From Streptomyces tailanensis (GTDB lineage Bacteria; Actinomycetota; Actinomycetes; Streptomycetales; Streptomycetaceae): a stretch of DNA of 44,933 nucleotides. The stretch is taken from the NCBI RefSeq assembly GCF_008386495.1, contig NZ_VTHJ01000005.1, positions 63,056-107,988 on the forward strand. Direction: 5' to 3'. A program made the translations under genes and the position numbers. Positions within the stretch are counted from its first letter, which is position 1, and each line of letters starts with the position of its first letter. This document shows, one piece after another, positions 31,128 to 39,734 of the stretch. Below the pieces are notes generated by a model, which ran no database searches, had not been told where the DNA came from, and saw nothing but the letters and a program-made list of their open reading frames with translations.

Positions 31128-32318
31128 TCAGGGCTCCATGAGCACCTTCACCGCACCGTCCTGCTTCCGCTGGAACATCTCGTAGGCGTGCGCTGCCTCG
31201 GCGAGTGGCAGGCGGTGGGTGGCGAAGGAGTCGACGCCTAGCGGGTCCTCGTCCGTGAGCAGGGGCCGGATGTCGTCGCTCCAGGTGCGGACGTTGGCCT
31301 GGCCCATGCGTAGGCAGACCTGCTTGTCGAACATGGTGAGCAGCGGCAGCGGGTCGGCCGTACCGCCGTACATCCCGGAGATGGAGATGGTGCCGCCGCG
31401 CCGTACGAGGTCGATGGCCGTGTGGAGGGCGGCCAGCCGGTCCACGCTCAGATGCTCCGCGAACCGCGCGCCGATGGCCCGGGGCAGCAGTCCGGTGGCG
31501 GTCTGGGCGAGCCGGGCGGCCGCGCTGCCGTGGGCCTCGGTGCCGACGGCATCGATCACCGCGTCGGGGCCGCGCCCGGCGGTGCGGTCCTGGAGTGCGG
31601 TGACGAGTTCCTTCTGGCTGTCGAAGTCCCTGAGGTCGAATGTCTCGACGCCCCGCTCGCGTGCCCGGCGCAGCCGCTCGGGCACCAGGTCGACCCCGAA
31701 CACCCGTTCCGCGCCCCGCACTTGGGCGACCCGGCAGGCCATGTCGCCGATGGGACCGAGGCCGAGCACGGCGACGCTGCCGCCGGGCGGGACGTGCGCG
31801 TACTCGACCGCCTGCCATGCGGTGGGGAGCACGTCGGAGAGGTACACGAACCGGTCGTCCGGCGGCCCTTCCGGCACCTTGATCGGCCCGAACTGCGCCT
31901 GCGGGACGCGGAGATACTCGGCCTGGGCACCCGGCACCGCGCCGTACAGCCGGGTGTAGCCGAAGAGGGCCGCCCCCATGCCCTCGCCGGTGCACTGGGT
32001 GGTCTCGCACTGGGTGGGCAGGCCGGTGAGGCACATCCAGCAGGTGCCGCAGGCGATCTGGAACGGCACCACGACCCTGTCCCCCGCCGCCAGGTCCGGC
32101 ACTCCGGCGCCGACCTCCTCAACGATGCCCATGGGTTCGTGGCCGAGGATGTCGCCGGGCGTCATGAACGGAGTGAGTACTTCATAGAGGTGCAGGTCGG
32201 AGCCGCACAGCCCGGTCGAGGTGATACGGATGACCGCGTCCGTCGGCTCCTGGATCACCGGGTCGGGCACGGTCTCCACGCGTACGTCCCGCCTGCCCTG
32301 CCATGTCACTGCCTTCAT
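31128..32318 (-). CDS. Zinc-dependent alcohol dehydrogenase, formaldehyde-dehydrogenase-like
   Basis: The 396-residue medium-chain dehydrogenase has catalytic zinc ligands C38 in CGSDLH, the H and E of GHEP, structural-zinc cysteines in CGTCWMCLTGLPTQC, and the NAD motif GLGPIG. The long insertion TGEGMGAALFGYTRLYGAVPG matches the glutathione-independent formaldehyde dehydrogenase and tdh-like subgroup (about 390-400 residues) rather than simple alcohol dehydrogenases. Substrate is uncertain. The start is the ATG at 32318. It reads leftward and is convergent with the TetR gene, 26 bp apart. Confidence 0.9.
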   Translation of the reverse strand: MKAVTWQGRRDVRVETVPDPVIQEPTDAVIRITSTGLCGSDLHLYEVLTPFMTPGDILGHEPMGIVEEVGAGVPDLAAGDRVVVPFQIACGTCWMCLTGLPTQCETTQCTGEGMGAALFGYTRLYGAVPGAQAEYLRVPQAQFGPIKVPEGPPDDRFVYLSDVLPTAWQAVEYAHVPPGGSVAVLGLGPIGDMACRVAQVRGAERVFGVDLVPERLRRARERGVETFDLRDFDSQKELVTALQDRTAGRGPDAVIDAVGTEAHGSAAARLAQTATGLLPRAIGARFAEHLSVDRLAALHTAIDLVRRGGTISISGMYGGTADPLPLLTMFDKQVCLRMGQANVRTWSDDIRPLLTDEDPLGVDSFATHRLPLAEAAHAYEMFQRKQDGAVKVLMEP

Positions 32319-32484
32319 CGCGACACACTCCCGTCCCTCGCCTCAGCCCAGCAGGTCGGGCACGAGTACCCACGACCCCAGCCCCGAACCGCCTCACCCC
32401 AAACTGCAGCCATAAAAAGACAGATATGGCCATCTATGGATCCGTAAGCGCACAATCGAAGACAAACAACAAACACGGAACGGG

Positions 32485-33483
32485 ATGGCCACAGTGGGCA
32501 TAGGTCTGAGGGCGAGCGCGCGGCGGAGACGGCGCGGCGGGGTGACGGGGGCGCTGCTCGCCGCCGTGACAGCGGGCACCCTGCTGGCGGGCTGCACCGG
32601 CAACGGCTCGAACGACGACGGTCGCGGTACGAGCCCGAACCCCCGCGACGACCAGGTCACGACCGGCCCTGCCGGTTCCGTACTCGCCGTGAAGATCGAC
32701 AACGTACGGGCCGCCCACCCCCAGACGGGCCTCGACGCCGCGGACATCGTCTACGCCGAGCAGGTCGAGGGCGGCCTGAGCCGACTGATGGCGGTCTACG
32801 CGACGAAGTTCCCGGACACCGTGGGACCGGTGCGCAGCGCACGCGAGTCCGACCTCGAACTCCTGCGCCAGTTCGACGAGCCGACGCTGGCCTTCTCCGG
32901 CGCCCAGAGCAAGCTCCTTCCCCTGATAGACGAGGAGCCCCTGCGCGCGGTGACCCCCTCGGACGCCGCCGACGCCTTCTTCCGGAGCACCGACAAGTCC
33001 GCCCCGCACAACCTCTTCCTGCGCCCCGAGCGACTGATCGACTCCCCACCGGGCGCCGACGCCCTGACGACCGGCTTCCGCTACGGCTCCGCCCCCACGG
33101 GTGGCACTCCGGAGAACTCCCGCACGATCCGCTACCCGGCCGCCCGCTTCACCTTCACCTGGTCGCCGAGCGAGCAGCGCTGGCAGGTCTCCATGGACGG
33201 CACACCGACCGTGCTGACGGACGGCACCCGGGTGGCCGCGTCGACCGTGGTCGTGCAGTACGTGACGGTACGCAAGTCGCAGTTCCGCGACTTCCTGGGC
33301 AACAACACCCCGTACACGGAGACGGTCGGCTCGGGCCGGGCGGAGATCCTGCGCGACGGCCGCGCCTTCGACGCGAACTGGAAGCGGAAGACGGCCACAG
33401 ACGGCACGGACTTCACGACGCGGAACGGCGAGCCGCTGAACTTCGCGAAGGGCCAGGTGTGGGTCGTCTACGCGAAGAAGTGA
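32485..33483 (+). CDS. DUF3048 lipoprotein
   Basis: This 332-residue protein has a basic N-terminus (SARRRRRGG), a hydrophobic stretch and a lipobox LLAGC with C37, so it is a membrane-anchored lipoprotein. The mature part has the DUF3048 pattern (LAVKIDNVRAAHPQTGLDAA, DIVYAEQVEGGLSRLMAVY, VGPVRSARESDLELLRQFD, then the C-terminal half with VVVQYVTV and GQVWVVYAKK), related to Bacillus YerB. Function is unknown. A 166-bp AT-rich spacer, with AAACAACAAACACGG just upstream, separates it from the divergent dehydrogenase; the ribosome site is weak. Confidence 0.9.
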   Translation: MATVGIGLRASARRRRRGGVTGALLAAVTAGTLLAGCTGNGSNDDGRGTSPNPRDDQVTTGPAGSVLAVKIDNVRAAHPQTGLDAADIVYAEQVEGGLSRLMAVYATKFPDTVGPVRSARESDLELLRQFDEPTLAFSGAQSKLLPLIDEEPLRAVTPSDAADAFFRSTDKSAPHNLFLRPERLIDSPPGADALTTGFRYGSAPTGGTPENSRTIRYPAARFTFTWSPSEQRWQVSMDGTPTVLTDGTRVAASTVVVQYVTVRKSQFRDFLGNNTPYTETVGSGRAEILRDGRAFDANWKRKTATDGTDFTTRNGEPLNFAKGQVWVVYAKK

Positions 33484-33496
33484 CCCTGGAGACGGG

Positions 33497-33955
33497 CTAC
33501 TGACGGACCATCTCCGCCGGGCTGCGCAGTTCCTCCGCCGCGTCGGCGACCCGCCGTATCAGCTCGAAGAACAACTCCTGCTCCCCCTCGGACAACGGCG
33601 CCAGGAACACCTGGTTCATCCGGGCCGTCCGCACCGTGAGCTTGCGATGCGTACGCACGCCCTCCTCGGTGAGGCGCAGCAGGAACCGCCGGCCGTCCTG
33701 CGGATCACGGACCTTGTCGAGCAGGCCTCGACGGCCGAGACGGCTGATGACCTCGGACATCGTGGAGCGGTCGAGCCCGACCCGCTCCCCCACCGTGCGC
33801 TGGTCCAGCCCCGGCTCGGCGACGAGGGTGTTGAGCACCGCGAACTGCGGCGAGGTGATCTCCTCGGAGACCATCACGTTCCACAGCAGATAGTGGGCCT
33901 GCTGCAGCCGTCGGGCCAGGTGCCCGGGGTGGGTGGAGAGGTCCACCGCGGCCAT
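33497..33955 (-). CDS. pcaV: PcaV, MarR-family repressor of the pca operon
   Basis: The 152-residue protein has a MarR winged helix (SPQFAVLNTLVAEPGLDQRT, VGERVGLDRSTMSEVISRLG, then the wing DPQDGRRFLLRLTEEG). R15 (LARRLQQ) occupies the position of the Arg known to hold protocatechuate in S. coelicolor PcaV. It binds as a dimer and is released by protocatechuate. I chose ATG 33955 because GAGGAG precedes it and the family start fits. It is divergent from pcaI and an 18-bp repeat lies between. The symbol rests on the position beside pcaI and on family features. Confidence 0.9.
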   Translation of the reverse strand: MAAVDLSTHPGHLARRLQQAHYLLWNVMVSEEITSPQFAVLNTLVAEPGLDQRTVGERVGLDRSTMSEVISRLGRRGLLDKVRDPQDGRRFLLRLTEEGVRTHRKLTVRTARMNQVFLAPLSEGEQELFFELIRRVADAAEELRSPAEMVRQ

Positions 33956-34002
33956 GTTCGCTCCTCGGCTGGTCGACAGGGTCGGAAAAAGGCGGTCGGC
34001 AC

Positions 34003-34041
34003 ATCGTTGATGCACTGGAAATCGTTGGTGCACTGAACGAT
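34003..34041. promoter_or_regulatory. Two direct repeats, candidate PcaV operators
   Basis: ATCGTTGATGCACTGGAA (34003-34020) is followed at once by ATCGTTGGTGCACTGAAC (34021-34038), an 18-bp repeat with 15 matches. Each holds the dyad core TGCACT or GTGCAC, and the second unit ends with ACGAT, inverse to the leading ATCGT. They lie upstream of both pcaV and the pca operon, as expected for a MarR operator pair. Confidence 0.7.
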
Positions 34042-34104
34042 ACCCGCAGACGACCGCGACGTGTCCATACCCACACACGTCTGACCTCACCGTTCTCCCA
34101 GGTC

Positions 34105-34133
34105 TTGACGCAGGACCCGGCGAGTGGCAGCGT
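34105..34133 (+). promoter_or_regulatory. Possible promoter of the pca operon
   Basis: TTGACG at 34105-34110 is followed 17 bases later by CAGCGT, a poor -10. The position, 77 bp before the pcaI start and near the PcaV repeats, fits, but the -10 match is weak and other hexamers are possible. Confidence 0.3.
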
Positions 34134-34209
34134 GAAAGAAACTTCACCGAAATACTCAGTGCCCTGATTAATTGGTCACCGGGCGCTCGGACGAGATGGG
34201 GCCTCACGG

Positions 34210-34992
34210 ATGGACAAGGTGGTCGCCACAGCCCTTGAGGCAGTGGCCGATGTGCCGGACGGCGCGACACTCGCCGTCGGCGGCTTCGGGCTGAGCGGTG
34301 TGCCGAACGTGCTGATCCAGGCGTTGTACGAGCGCGGTGTCTCGGGCCTCGGCGTGGTGTCGAACAACTGCGGGGCCATGGAGTCCGGTCTCGCGGTCCT
34401 CCTCGCGGCGGGCCGGATCGCCCGGGTGACCGGTTCGTACATCGGGGCGAACAAGGAGTTCGCGCGACAGTACCTCGCAGGTGAGCTGGAGGTCGAGATG
34501 ATCCCCCAGGGCACGCTGGCCGAGCGGCTGCGCGCCGGCGGCGCCGGCATCCCGGCGTTCTTCACCCCGGCCGGCGTCGGCACGCAGGTCGCCGAGGGTG
34601 GTCTGCCCTGGCGCTACGACGGCGGCGGTGGCGTCGCGCTGGCCTCACCGCCGAAGGAGGTCCGCAAGTTCGACGGCACGGAGTACGTGCTGGAGCGCGG
34701 CATCCGTACCGACTTCGCACTCGTACGGGCGGCCAAGGGCGACCGGCACGGCAACCTGGTCTTCAACAAGTCCTCCCGCAACTTCAACCCCCTCGCGGCG
34801 ATGGCCGGCAAGGTGACGATCGCCGAGGTCGAGGAACTGGTCGAGCCGGGCGAGATCGACCCGGACGCCGTACACCTGCCGGGCGTCTTCGTACAGCGGG
34901 TCATCGCCCTGACCTCCGAGCAGGCGGCGGACAAGAAGATCGAGCAGCGCACGGTCTCCGTGCCTCCGGCGCAGGGAACGGTGAGCGAGTAA
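34210..34992 (+). CDS. pcaI: 3-oxoadipate CoA-transferase subunit A
   Basis: The 260-residue alpha subunit of the CoA-transferase I family moves CoA from succinyl-CoA to 3-oxoadipate. It shows the family fold with [10 protein letters not shown] (24-33), NNCG (about 56), [10 protein letters not shown] and GDRHGNLVF. The active-site Glu is in the partner subunit PcaJ. It begins at ATG 34210 and its stop overlaps the pcaJ ATG (TAATG), which ensures balanced synthesis. It is the first gene of a seven-gene rightward operon. Acetoacetate CoA-transferase is the closest alternative, but the pca context decides. Confidence 0.93.
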   Translation: MDKVVATALEAVADVPDGATLAVGGFGLSGVPNVLIQALYERGVSGLGVVSNNCGAMESGLAVLLAAGRIARVTGSYIGANKEFARQYLAGELEVEMIPQGTLAERLRAGGAGIPAFFTPAGVGTQVAEGGLPWRYDGGGGVALASPPKEVRKFDGTEYVLERGIRTDFALVRAAKGDRHGNLVFNKSSRNFNPLAAMAGKVTIAEVEELVEPGEIDPDAVHLPGVFVQRVIALTSEQAADKKIEQRTVSVPPAQGTVSE

Positions 34993-35639
34993 TGGCCTGG
35001 AACCGTGAAGAGATGGCCGCCCGCGCCGCGCGCGAGCTTCAGGACGGCCAGTACGTCAACCTCGGCATCGGTCTGCCGACACTGATCCCGAACTACCTCC
35101 CGGACGACGTCGAGGTGATCCTCGAATCCGAGAACGGGATCCTGGGCACCGGCCCGTACCCGACCGAGGACCAGGTCGACCCGGATCTGATCAACGCGGG
35201 CAAGGAGACCGTGACGGTGCTGCCCGGCGCGTCGTACTTCGACTCGGCGCTGTCGTTCTCGATGATCCGCGGCGGTCACATCGACGTGGCGGTCCTCGGC
35301 GCGATGCAGGTCTCCGCCGGCGGCGACCTGGCCAACTGGGCCATCCCCGGCAAGATGATCACCGGCATCGGCGGAGCCATGGACCTGGTCCACGGCGCCC
35401 GTACGGTCATCGTCGTCATGACACACACTGCGAAGGACGGCTCGGCGAAGATCCTTCAGGAGTGCGCGCTGCCGCTGACCGGCAAGGCGTGCGTGAACCG
35501 GATCATCACCGACCTGGGTGTGCTCGACGTGACGGACGAGGGCCTCGTGCTGGTGGAGACGGCGCCCGGCGTCACCGTCGAGGAGATCGTCGCGAAGACC
35601 GCCGCCAAGGTGCGCATCCCCGAGGAGATCCAGTCATGA
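34992..35639 (+). CDS. pcaJ: 3-oxoadipate CoA-transferase subunit B
   Basis: The 215-residue beta subunit carries the catalytic Glu of family I CoA-transferases in SENG ([11 protein letters not shown]47). [28 protein letters not shown] and [18 protein letters not shown] are typical. Together with PcaI it forms 3-oxoadipyl-CoA. The start codon overlaps the pcaI stop, and its TGA overlaps the pcaF ATG. Confidence 0.93.
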   Translation: MAWNREEMAARAARELQDGQYVNLGIGLPTLIPNYLPDDVEVILESENGILGTGPYPTEDQVDPDLINAGKETVTVLPGASYFDSALSFSMIRGGHIDVAVLGAMQVSAGGDLANWAIPGKMITGIGGAMDLVHGARTVIVVMTHTAKDGSAKILQECALPLTGKACVNRIITDLGVLDVTDEGLVLVETAPGVTVEEIVAKTAAKVRIPEEIQS

Positions 35640-36874
35640 GCAACGGTCCGAACAACGGCCTGAGGAACGGCCTGAAGGACGTCTACATCGTCGACGCGGT
35701 GCGTACGCCGATCGGCCGCTACAACGGCGGTCTGGCGGGCGTGCGCCCCGACGACCTGGCCGCGCACGCCATCCGCGAGCTGATCGCCCGTACCCCGGAC
35801 CTGGACCCGGCCCGGATCGAGGACGTGTACTTCGGCAACGCCAACGGCGCCGGCGAGGAGAACCGCAACGTCGGCCGCATGGCCGCCCTGCTCGCGGGCC
35901 TGCCGACCTCCGTGCCCGGCGTGACCGTCAACCGGCTGTGCGCGTCCGGTCTGGAGGCCGTGATCCAGGCGGCCCGGGCCATCGCGCTCGGCGACGCCTC
36001 GATCGCCGTCGCCGGCGGTGTCGAGTCCATGACCCGCGCCCCCTACGTCCTGCCCAAGAACGACCGGCCCTTCCCCGCCGGGCACACCGAGCTGTACTCG
36101 ACCACGCTGGGCTGGCGCATGGTCAACCCGAAGATCGACCCGCAGTGGACCATCCCGCTGGGCGAGTCGGCCGAGCTCATCGCCGACAAGCACAAGATCA
36201 GCCGGGAGCAGCAGGACGAGTTCGCCCTGGCTTCCCACCAGAAGGCCGCGAGGGCGCAGGCCGCGGGTCTGTTCGACGGCGAGCTGGCGCCCGTGTCCAT
36301 TCCGCAGCGCAAGGGCGACCCGGTCGTCTTCGGCGCCGACGAATGCGTACGGGCCGACGCCTCCCTCGCGGCGATGGCGAAGCTGAAACCGTCGTTCCGC
36401 CCCGCGGAGGGGACGGTCACCGCCGGCAACGCGTCGCCGCTCAACGACGGTGCCGCCGCGCTGCTGCTGGTGGACGAGGAGGGTCTGGCGGCCACGGGTC
36501 GCGAGCCGCTGGCCCGGGTCTCGGCGTCCGGGGTGTCCGCGATCGACCCGCACTACTTCGGACTCGCTCCCGTCGAGGCGGTTACGCGTGCGCTGGCCAA
36601 GGCGGGCAAGGGATTTGGCGATCTGTCGGTCCTGGAGCTGAACGAGGCGTTCGCCGCGCAGGTGCTCGGCTGTGTCTCCGAGTGGCCCGAGTTCGACCCC
36701 GCGATCCTCAACCCGCAGGGCGGGGCGATCGCCCTTGGCCATCCGCTCGGTGCCTCGGGCGCCCGGCTCGCCGGCACGGTGGCGCACCAGCTTGCCCGCA
36801 AGGGCTCCGGCATCGGCGTCGCCACGCTCTGCATTGGTGTGGGGCAAGGGCTCGCCCTCGTCCTTGAACGTTGA
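35636..36874 (+). CDS. pcaF: 3-oxoadipyl-CoA thiolase
   Basis: The 412-residue thiolase cleaves 3-oxoadipyl-CoA to succinyl-CoA and acetyl-CoA, ending the pathway. The nucleophile C102 (NRLCASG), H369 (GHPLGASG) and C399 (LCIGVGQG) are all present. The ATG at 35636 overlaps the pcaJ stop in ATGA; the family start [22 protein letters not shown] follows. After the stop a 140-bp gap with a dispersed repeat separates it from pcaH, so the second half of the cluster may depend on read-through or a further promoter. Confidence 0.95.
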   Translation: MSNGPNNGLRNGLKDVYIVDAVRTPIGRYNGGLAGVRPDDLAAHAIRELIARTPDLDPARIEDVYFGNANGAGEENRNVGRMAALLAGLPTSVPGVTVNRLCASGLEAVIQAARAIALGDASIAVAGGVESMTRAPYVLPKNDRPFPAGHTELYSTTLGWRMVNPKIDPQWTIPLGESAELIADKHKISREQQDEFALASHQKAARAQAAGLFDGELAPVSIPQRKGDPVVFGADECVRADASLAAMAKLKPSFRPAEGTVTAGNASPLNDGAAALLLVDEEGLAATGREPLARVSASGVSAIDPHYFGLAPVEAVTRALAKAGKGFGDLSVLELNEAFAAQVLGCVSEWPEFDPAILNPQGGAIALGHPLGASGARLAGTVAHQLARKGSGIGVATLCIGVGQGLALVLER

Positions 36875-36899
36875 GCACCGTTTGCGACTGCGGGCCATC

Positions 36900-36955
36900 C
36901 GTGGCTGGTCGCGCCCACGCGGCGGAGCCGCATATCGATGCAGCCCCGCGCCCCT
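36900..36955 (-). repeat. Dispersed intergenic repeat, copy B (reverse orientation)
   Basis: The 56-bp stretch is the reverse complement of copy A at 27382-27436 with one difference (CAGCC for CGGCC). It lies between pcaF and pcaH, inside an otherwise tight operon, 60 bp before pcaH. The stem-rich CGCGGCGGAGCCGC part may affect read-through or mRNA processing. Confidence 0.85.
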
Positions 36956-37014
36956 AAAGGGCGCGCGATCCCAGCCCCGACTTCGATGAGACCCCCGAAC
37001 CCCCAGGAACCCCC

Positions 37015-37788
37015 ATGACTCTCACCCAAGCGGACATCGATCTGGAGATCGCGGCCGAGCGTGCCGCGTACGAGAAGCGGGTCGCGGACGGCGCGCCCAT
37101 CGAGCATCAGCCTCGTCGCGGCTATGCCCCCTACCGGTCCTCGGTGCTGCGGCATCCGAAGCAGCCGCCGATCGCGATCGACGCCACCAAGGACCCGGAG
37201 CTGGTGGAGCTGCACTCCCCCGCCTTCGGCGAGCGGGACATCACCGAGATCGACAACGATCTGACCCGGCAGCACAACGGCGAGCCGATCGGTGAGCGCA
37301 TCACCGTCTCCGGCCGGCTCCTCGACCGTGACGGGCGCCCGATCCGCGGCCAGCTGGTCGAGATCTGGCAGGCCAACTCGGCCGGCCGCTACGCGCACCA
37401 GCGTGAGCAGCACGACGCCCCGCTGGACCCGAACTTCACCGGCGTCGGCCGCACCCTGACCGACGACGACGGCCACTACCACTTCACGACGATCCAGCCG
37501 GGTCCGTACCCGTGGAGCCAGCACGTCAACGCCTGGCGGCCGGCCCACATCCACTTCTCGCTCTTCGGTACGGCGTTCACGCAGCGGCTCGTGACGCAGA
37601 TGTACTTCCCGAGCGACCCGCTGTTCCCGTACGACCCGATCATCCAGTCCGTGACGGACGACGCGGCCCGGCAGCGGCTGGTGGCGACCTACGACCACAG
37701 CCTGTCCGTGCCGGAGTTCTCGATGGGCTACGTCTGGGACATCGTGCTCGACGGGCCGAACGCCACCTGGATCGAAGAAGGGCGCTGA
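37015..37788 (+). CDS. pcaH: Protocatechuate 3,4-dioxygenase beta subunit
   Basis: The 257-residue beta subunit holds the non-haem Fe(III) of the ring-opening enzyme. All four iron ligands are visible: Y126 (GRYAH), Y165 (GPYPW), H178 and H180 (AHIHF). The order and spacing match the Pseudomonas enzyme (Tyr408, Tyr447, His460 and His462 in its numbering). It cleaves protocatechuate between its hydroxyls to 3-carboxy-muconate. The ATG at 37015 follows a CAGGAA ribosome site. The stop is 6 bp before the pcaG start. Confidence 0.95.
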   Translation: MTLTQADIDLEIAAERAAYEKRVADGAPIEHQPRRGYAPYRSSVLRHPKQPPIAIDATKDPELVELHSPAFGERDITEIDNDLTRQHNGEPIGERITVSGRLLDRDGRPIRGQLVEIWQANSAGRYAHQREQHDAPLDPNFTGVGRTLTDDDGHYHFTTIQPGPYPWSQHVNAWRPAHIHFSLFGTAFTQRLVTQMYFPSDPLFPYDPIIQSVTDDAARQRLVATYDHSLSVPEFSMGYVWDIVLDGPNATWIEEGR

Positions 37789-37794
37789 CCTGCC

Positions 37795-38400
37795 ATGACG
37801 AAGATCGACACCAGCCGCCCCGAGACGGTGCTCCCGACCCCGTCGCACACGGTCGGCCCCTTCTACGGCCACGCCCTGCCGTTCCCCGGCGGCGGTGACA
37901 TCGCCCCGCTCGGTCACCCTGACACCATCTCTCTCCAGGGCTACATCTACGACGGCCAGGGCAACCCGCTGCCGGACGCCTTCGTGGAGCTGTGGGGCCC
38001 GGACCCGGACGGCAACGTCTCGCGGGTCGACGGCTCGATGCGGCGCGACCCGGCGAGCGGCGGCTTCCTCGGCCGCAACGGCCTGGAGTTCACCGGCTGG
38101 GGCCGCATCCAGACGGACAAGAACGGCCACTGGGTCGCGCGTACGCTGCGGCCGGGCGCACGCGGGCAGAGCGCGCCGTACCTCAGCGTGTGCGTCTTCG
38201 CGCGCGGCCTGCTCGTACACCTGTTCACCCGGATCTATCTGCCGGGCGACGACGCGGCGCTCGCCGCGGACCCACTGCTCTCCCGGGTGGAGGAGGCGCG
38301 CCGCGGCACGCTGATCGCCGAGGACCAGGGCAACGGCACCTACCGTTTCGACATCCGCCTTCAGGGCGAGGGCGAGACGGTCTTCCTGGAGTTCCAGTGA
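37795..38400 (+). CDS. pcaG: Protocatechuate 3,4-dioxygenase alpha subunit
   Basis: The 201-residue alpha subunit pairs with PcaH. It has the same intradiol fold (TPSHTVGPFYGHALPFP, GYIYDGQGNPLPDAFVELW, GRIQTDKNGHWVAR, VFARGLLVHLFTRIYLP) but lacks the iron-binding Tyr and His set, as is normal. The TGA overlaps the GTG of pcaB (GTGA). The enzyme acts in the cytoplasm on protocatechuate from lignin-derived or shikimate-derived aromatics. Confidence 0.95.
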   Translation: MTKIDTSRPETVLPTPSHTVGPFYGHALPFPGGGDIAPLGHPDTISLQGYIYDGQGNPLPDAFVELWGPDPDGNVSRVDGSMRRDPASGGFLGRNGLEFTGWGRIQTDKNGHWVARTLRPGARGQSAPYLSVCVFARGLLVHLFTRIYLPGDDAALAADPLLSRVEEARRGTLIAEDQGNGTYRFDIRLQGEGETVFLEFQ

Positions 38401-39734
38401 CAGCTGACGATCCCGACACCGGTCTGCTCGCCCCCGGGTGGACCGGTTCCCCGGCGGCGGCCGCGACCGGCGACACCGCCTACCTCCAGGCGCTGCTCGA
38501 CGCCGAGGCCGCGCTGACCCGGGCCCAGGCCTCGCTGGGGCTGGCGCCCGCCGGGGCCGCGACGGCGGTGACCGAGGCCGCCGGCGCCGGCCCCAGCGGC
38601 ATCGACGTGTCGTCGCTCGCGGAGCGCGCCCGCGGCGGTGGAAACCCGGTGATCCCGCTGGTCGCGGACCTCACCAAGGCGGTCGGCGCGGAGTACGGCC
38701 CGTACGTCCACCGGGGCGCGACCAGCCAGGACATCATGGACACCGCGACGATGCTGGTCGCCGCGCGCACCCTCGACCCGGTCCTGGCCGACCTCGGCCG
38801 TACGGAGGCCGCGCTGGCCCGGATCGCCGCCGAGCACCGGGACACCGCCATGCCCGGACGGACCCTCACCCAGCACGCCGTACCGACGACGTTCGGATTG
38901 AAGGCGGCGGGCTGGCGCTCGCTGGTGCTGGACGCCAGGGACCGGCTCGCACTCGTACGGGCGAGTCTGCCCGCTCAACTGGGCGGCGCGGCAGGCACAT
39001 TGGCCGCGTTCACGGTGTTCGGGTCGGTCGACACGCAGGCGCTGAGCGCCGCGTACGCCCGTGAACTCGGCCTGCGTGAGCCGGAGTTGCCCTGGCACAC
39101 CCTGCGCACCCCGATCGCCGACCTCGCCGGAGCGCTCGCCTTCGCCGCGGGCGCGCTCGGGAAGGTCGCGGTGGATGTGCTCACCCTGGCCCGCACCGAG
39201 ATCGCGGAGGTCGCCGAGGGCAGCGGCGGCGGTTCGTCGGCGATGCCGCACAAGGCGAATCCCGTACGGTCCACGCTGATCGCGGCGGCCGCCCGGCGGG
39301 CGCCCCAGCTGGCAGCGACGTTGTACGGTTCGCTCGCCGCGGAGGACGAGCGGCCGGCCGGGGCCTGGCACGCCGAGTGGGAGCCGTTGCGCGATCTGCT
39401 CCGGCTGGTCGGTGGCGCGGCCCGGGACGCCGTGGAACTGACGCGAGGGCTCCGGGTGAACGCGGACACCATGCGCCGACACCTGGATCTCACCCATGGA
39501 CTGATCGTCTCCGAACGGCTGGCCGCCGAGCTGGCTCCGGTGCTCGGCCGGGCCCGCGCCAAGGAGCTGCTCACCCGGGCCGCCGAGCGCGTGTACGCCG
39601 AGGGGCGCCCCCTCGGTGAACTCCTCGCCGAGGAGCCGGAGTTGAAGGACATCGACCTGGCGGACCTCACCGACCCCGCCCGCTACACCGGCTCCGCCGG
39701 AGCCCTCACCGACCGTGCCCTGGAGCGACGTTGA
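38397..39734 (+). CDS. pcaB: 3-carboxy-cis,cis-muconate cycloisomerase
   Basis: The 445-residue protein belongs to the fumarase/aspartase superfamily, with the signature GSSAMPHKANPV near residue 280 and GATSQDIMDTA near 115. It lactonises 3-carboxy-muconate to 4-carboxymuconolactone. The GTG start at 38397 overlaps the pcaG stop; an upstream in-frame start would run through pcaG. The stop overlaps the TTG of pcaL (TTGA). Length is typical. Confidence 0.93.
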   Translation: MTADDPDTGLLAPGWTGSPAAAATGDTAYLQALLDAEAALTRAQASLGLAPAGAATAVTEAAGAGPSGIDVSSLAERARGGGNPVIPLVADLTKAVGAEYGPYVHRGATSQDIMDTATMLVAARTLDPVLADLGRTEAALARIAAEHRDTAMPGRTLTQHAVPTTFGLKAAGWRSLVLDARDRLALVRASLPAQLGGAAGTLAAFTVFGSVDTQALSAAYARELGLREPELPWHTLRTPIADLAGALAFAAGALGKVAVDVLTLARTEIAEVAEGSGGGSSAMPHKANPVRSTLIAAAARRAPQLAATLYGSLAAEDERPAGAWHAEWEPLRDLLRLVGGAARDAVELTRGLRVNADTMRRHLDLTHGLIVSERLAAELAPVLGRARAKELLTRAAERVYAEGRPLGELLAEEPELKDIDLADLTDPARYTGSAGALTDRALERR

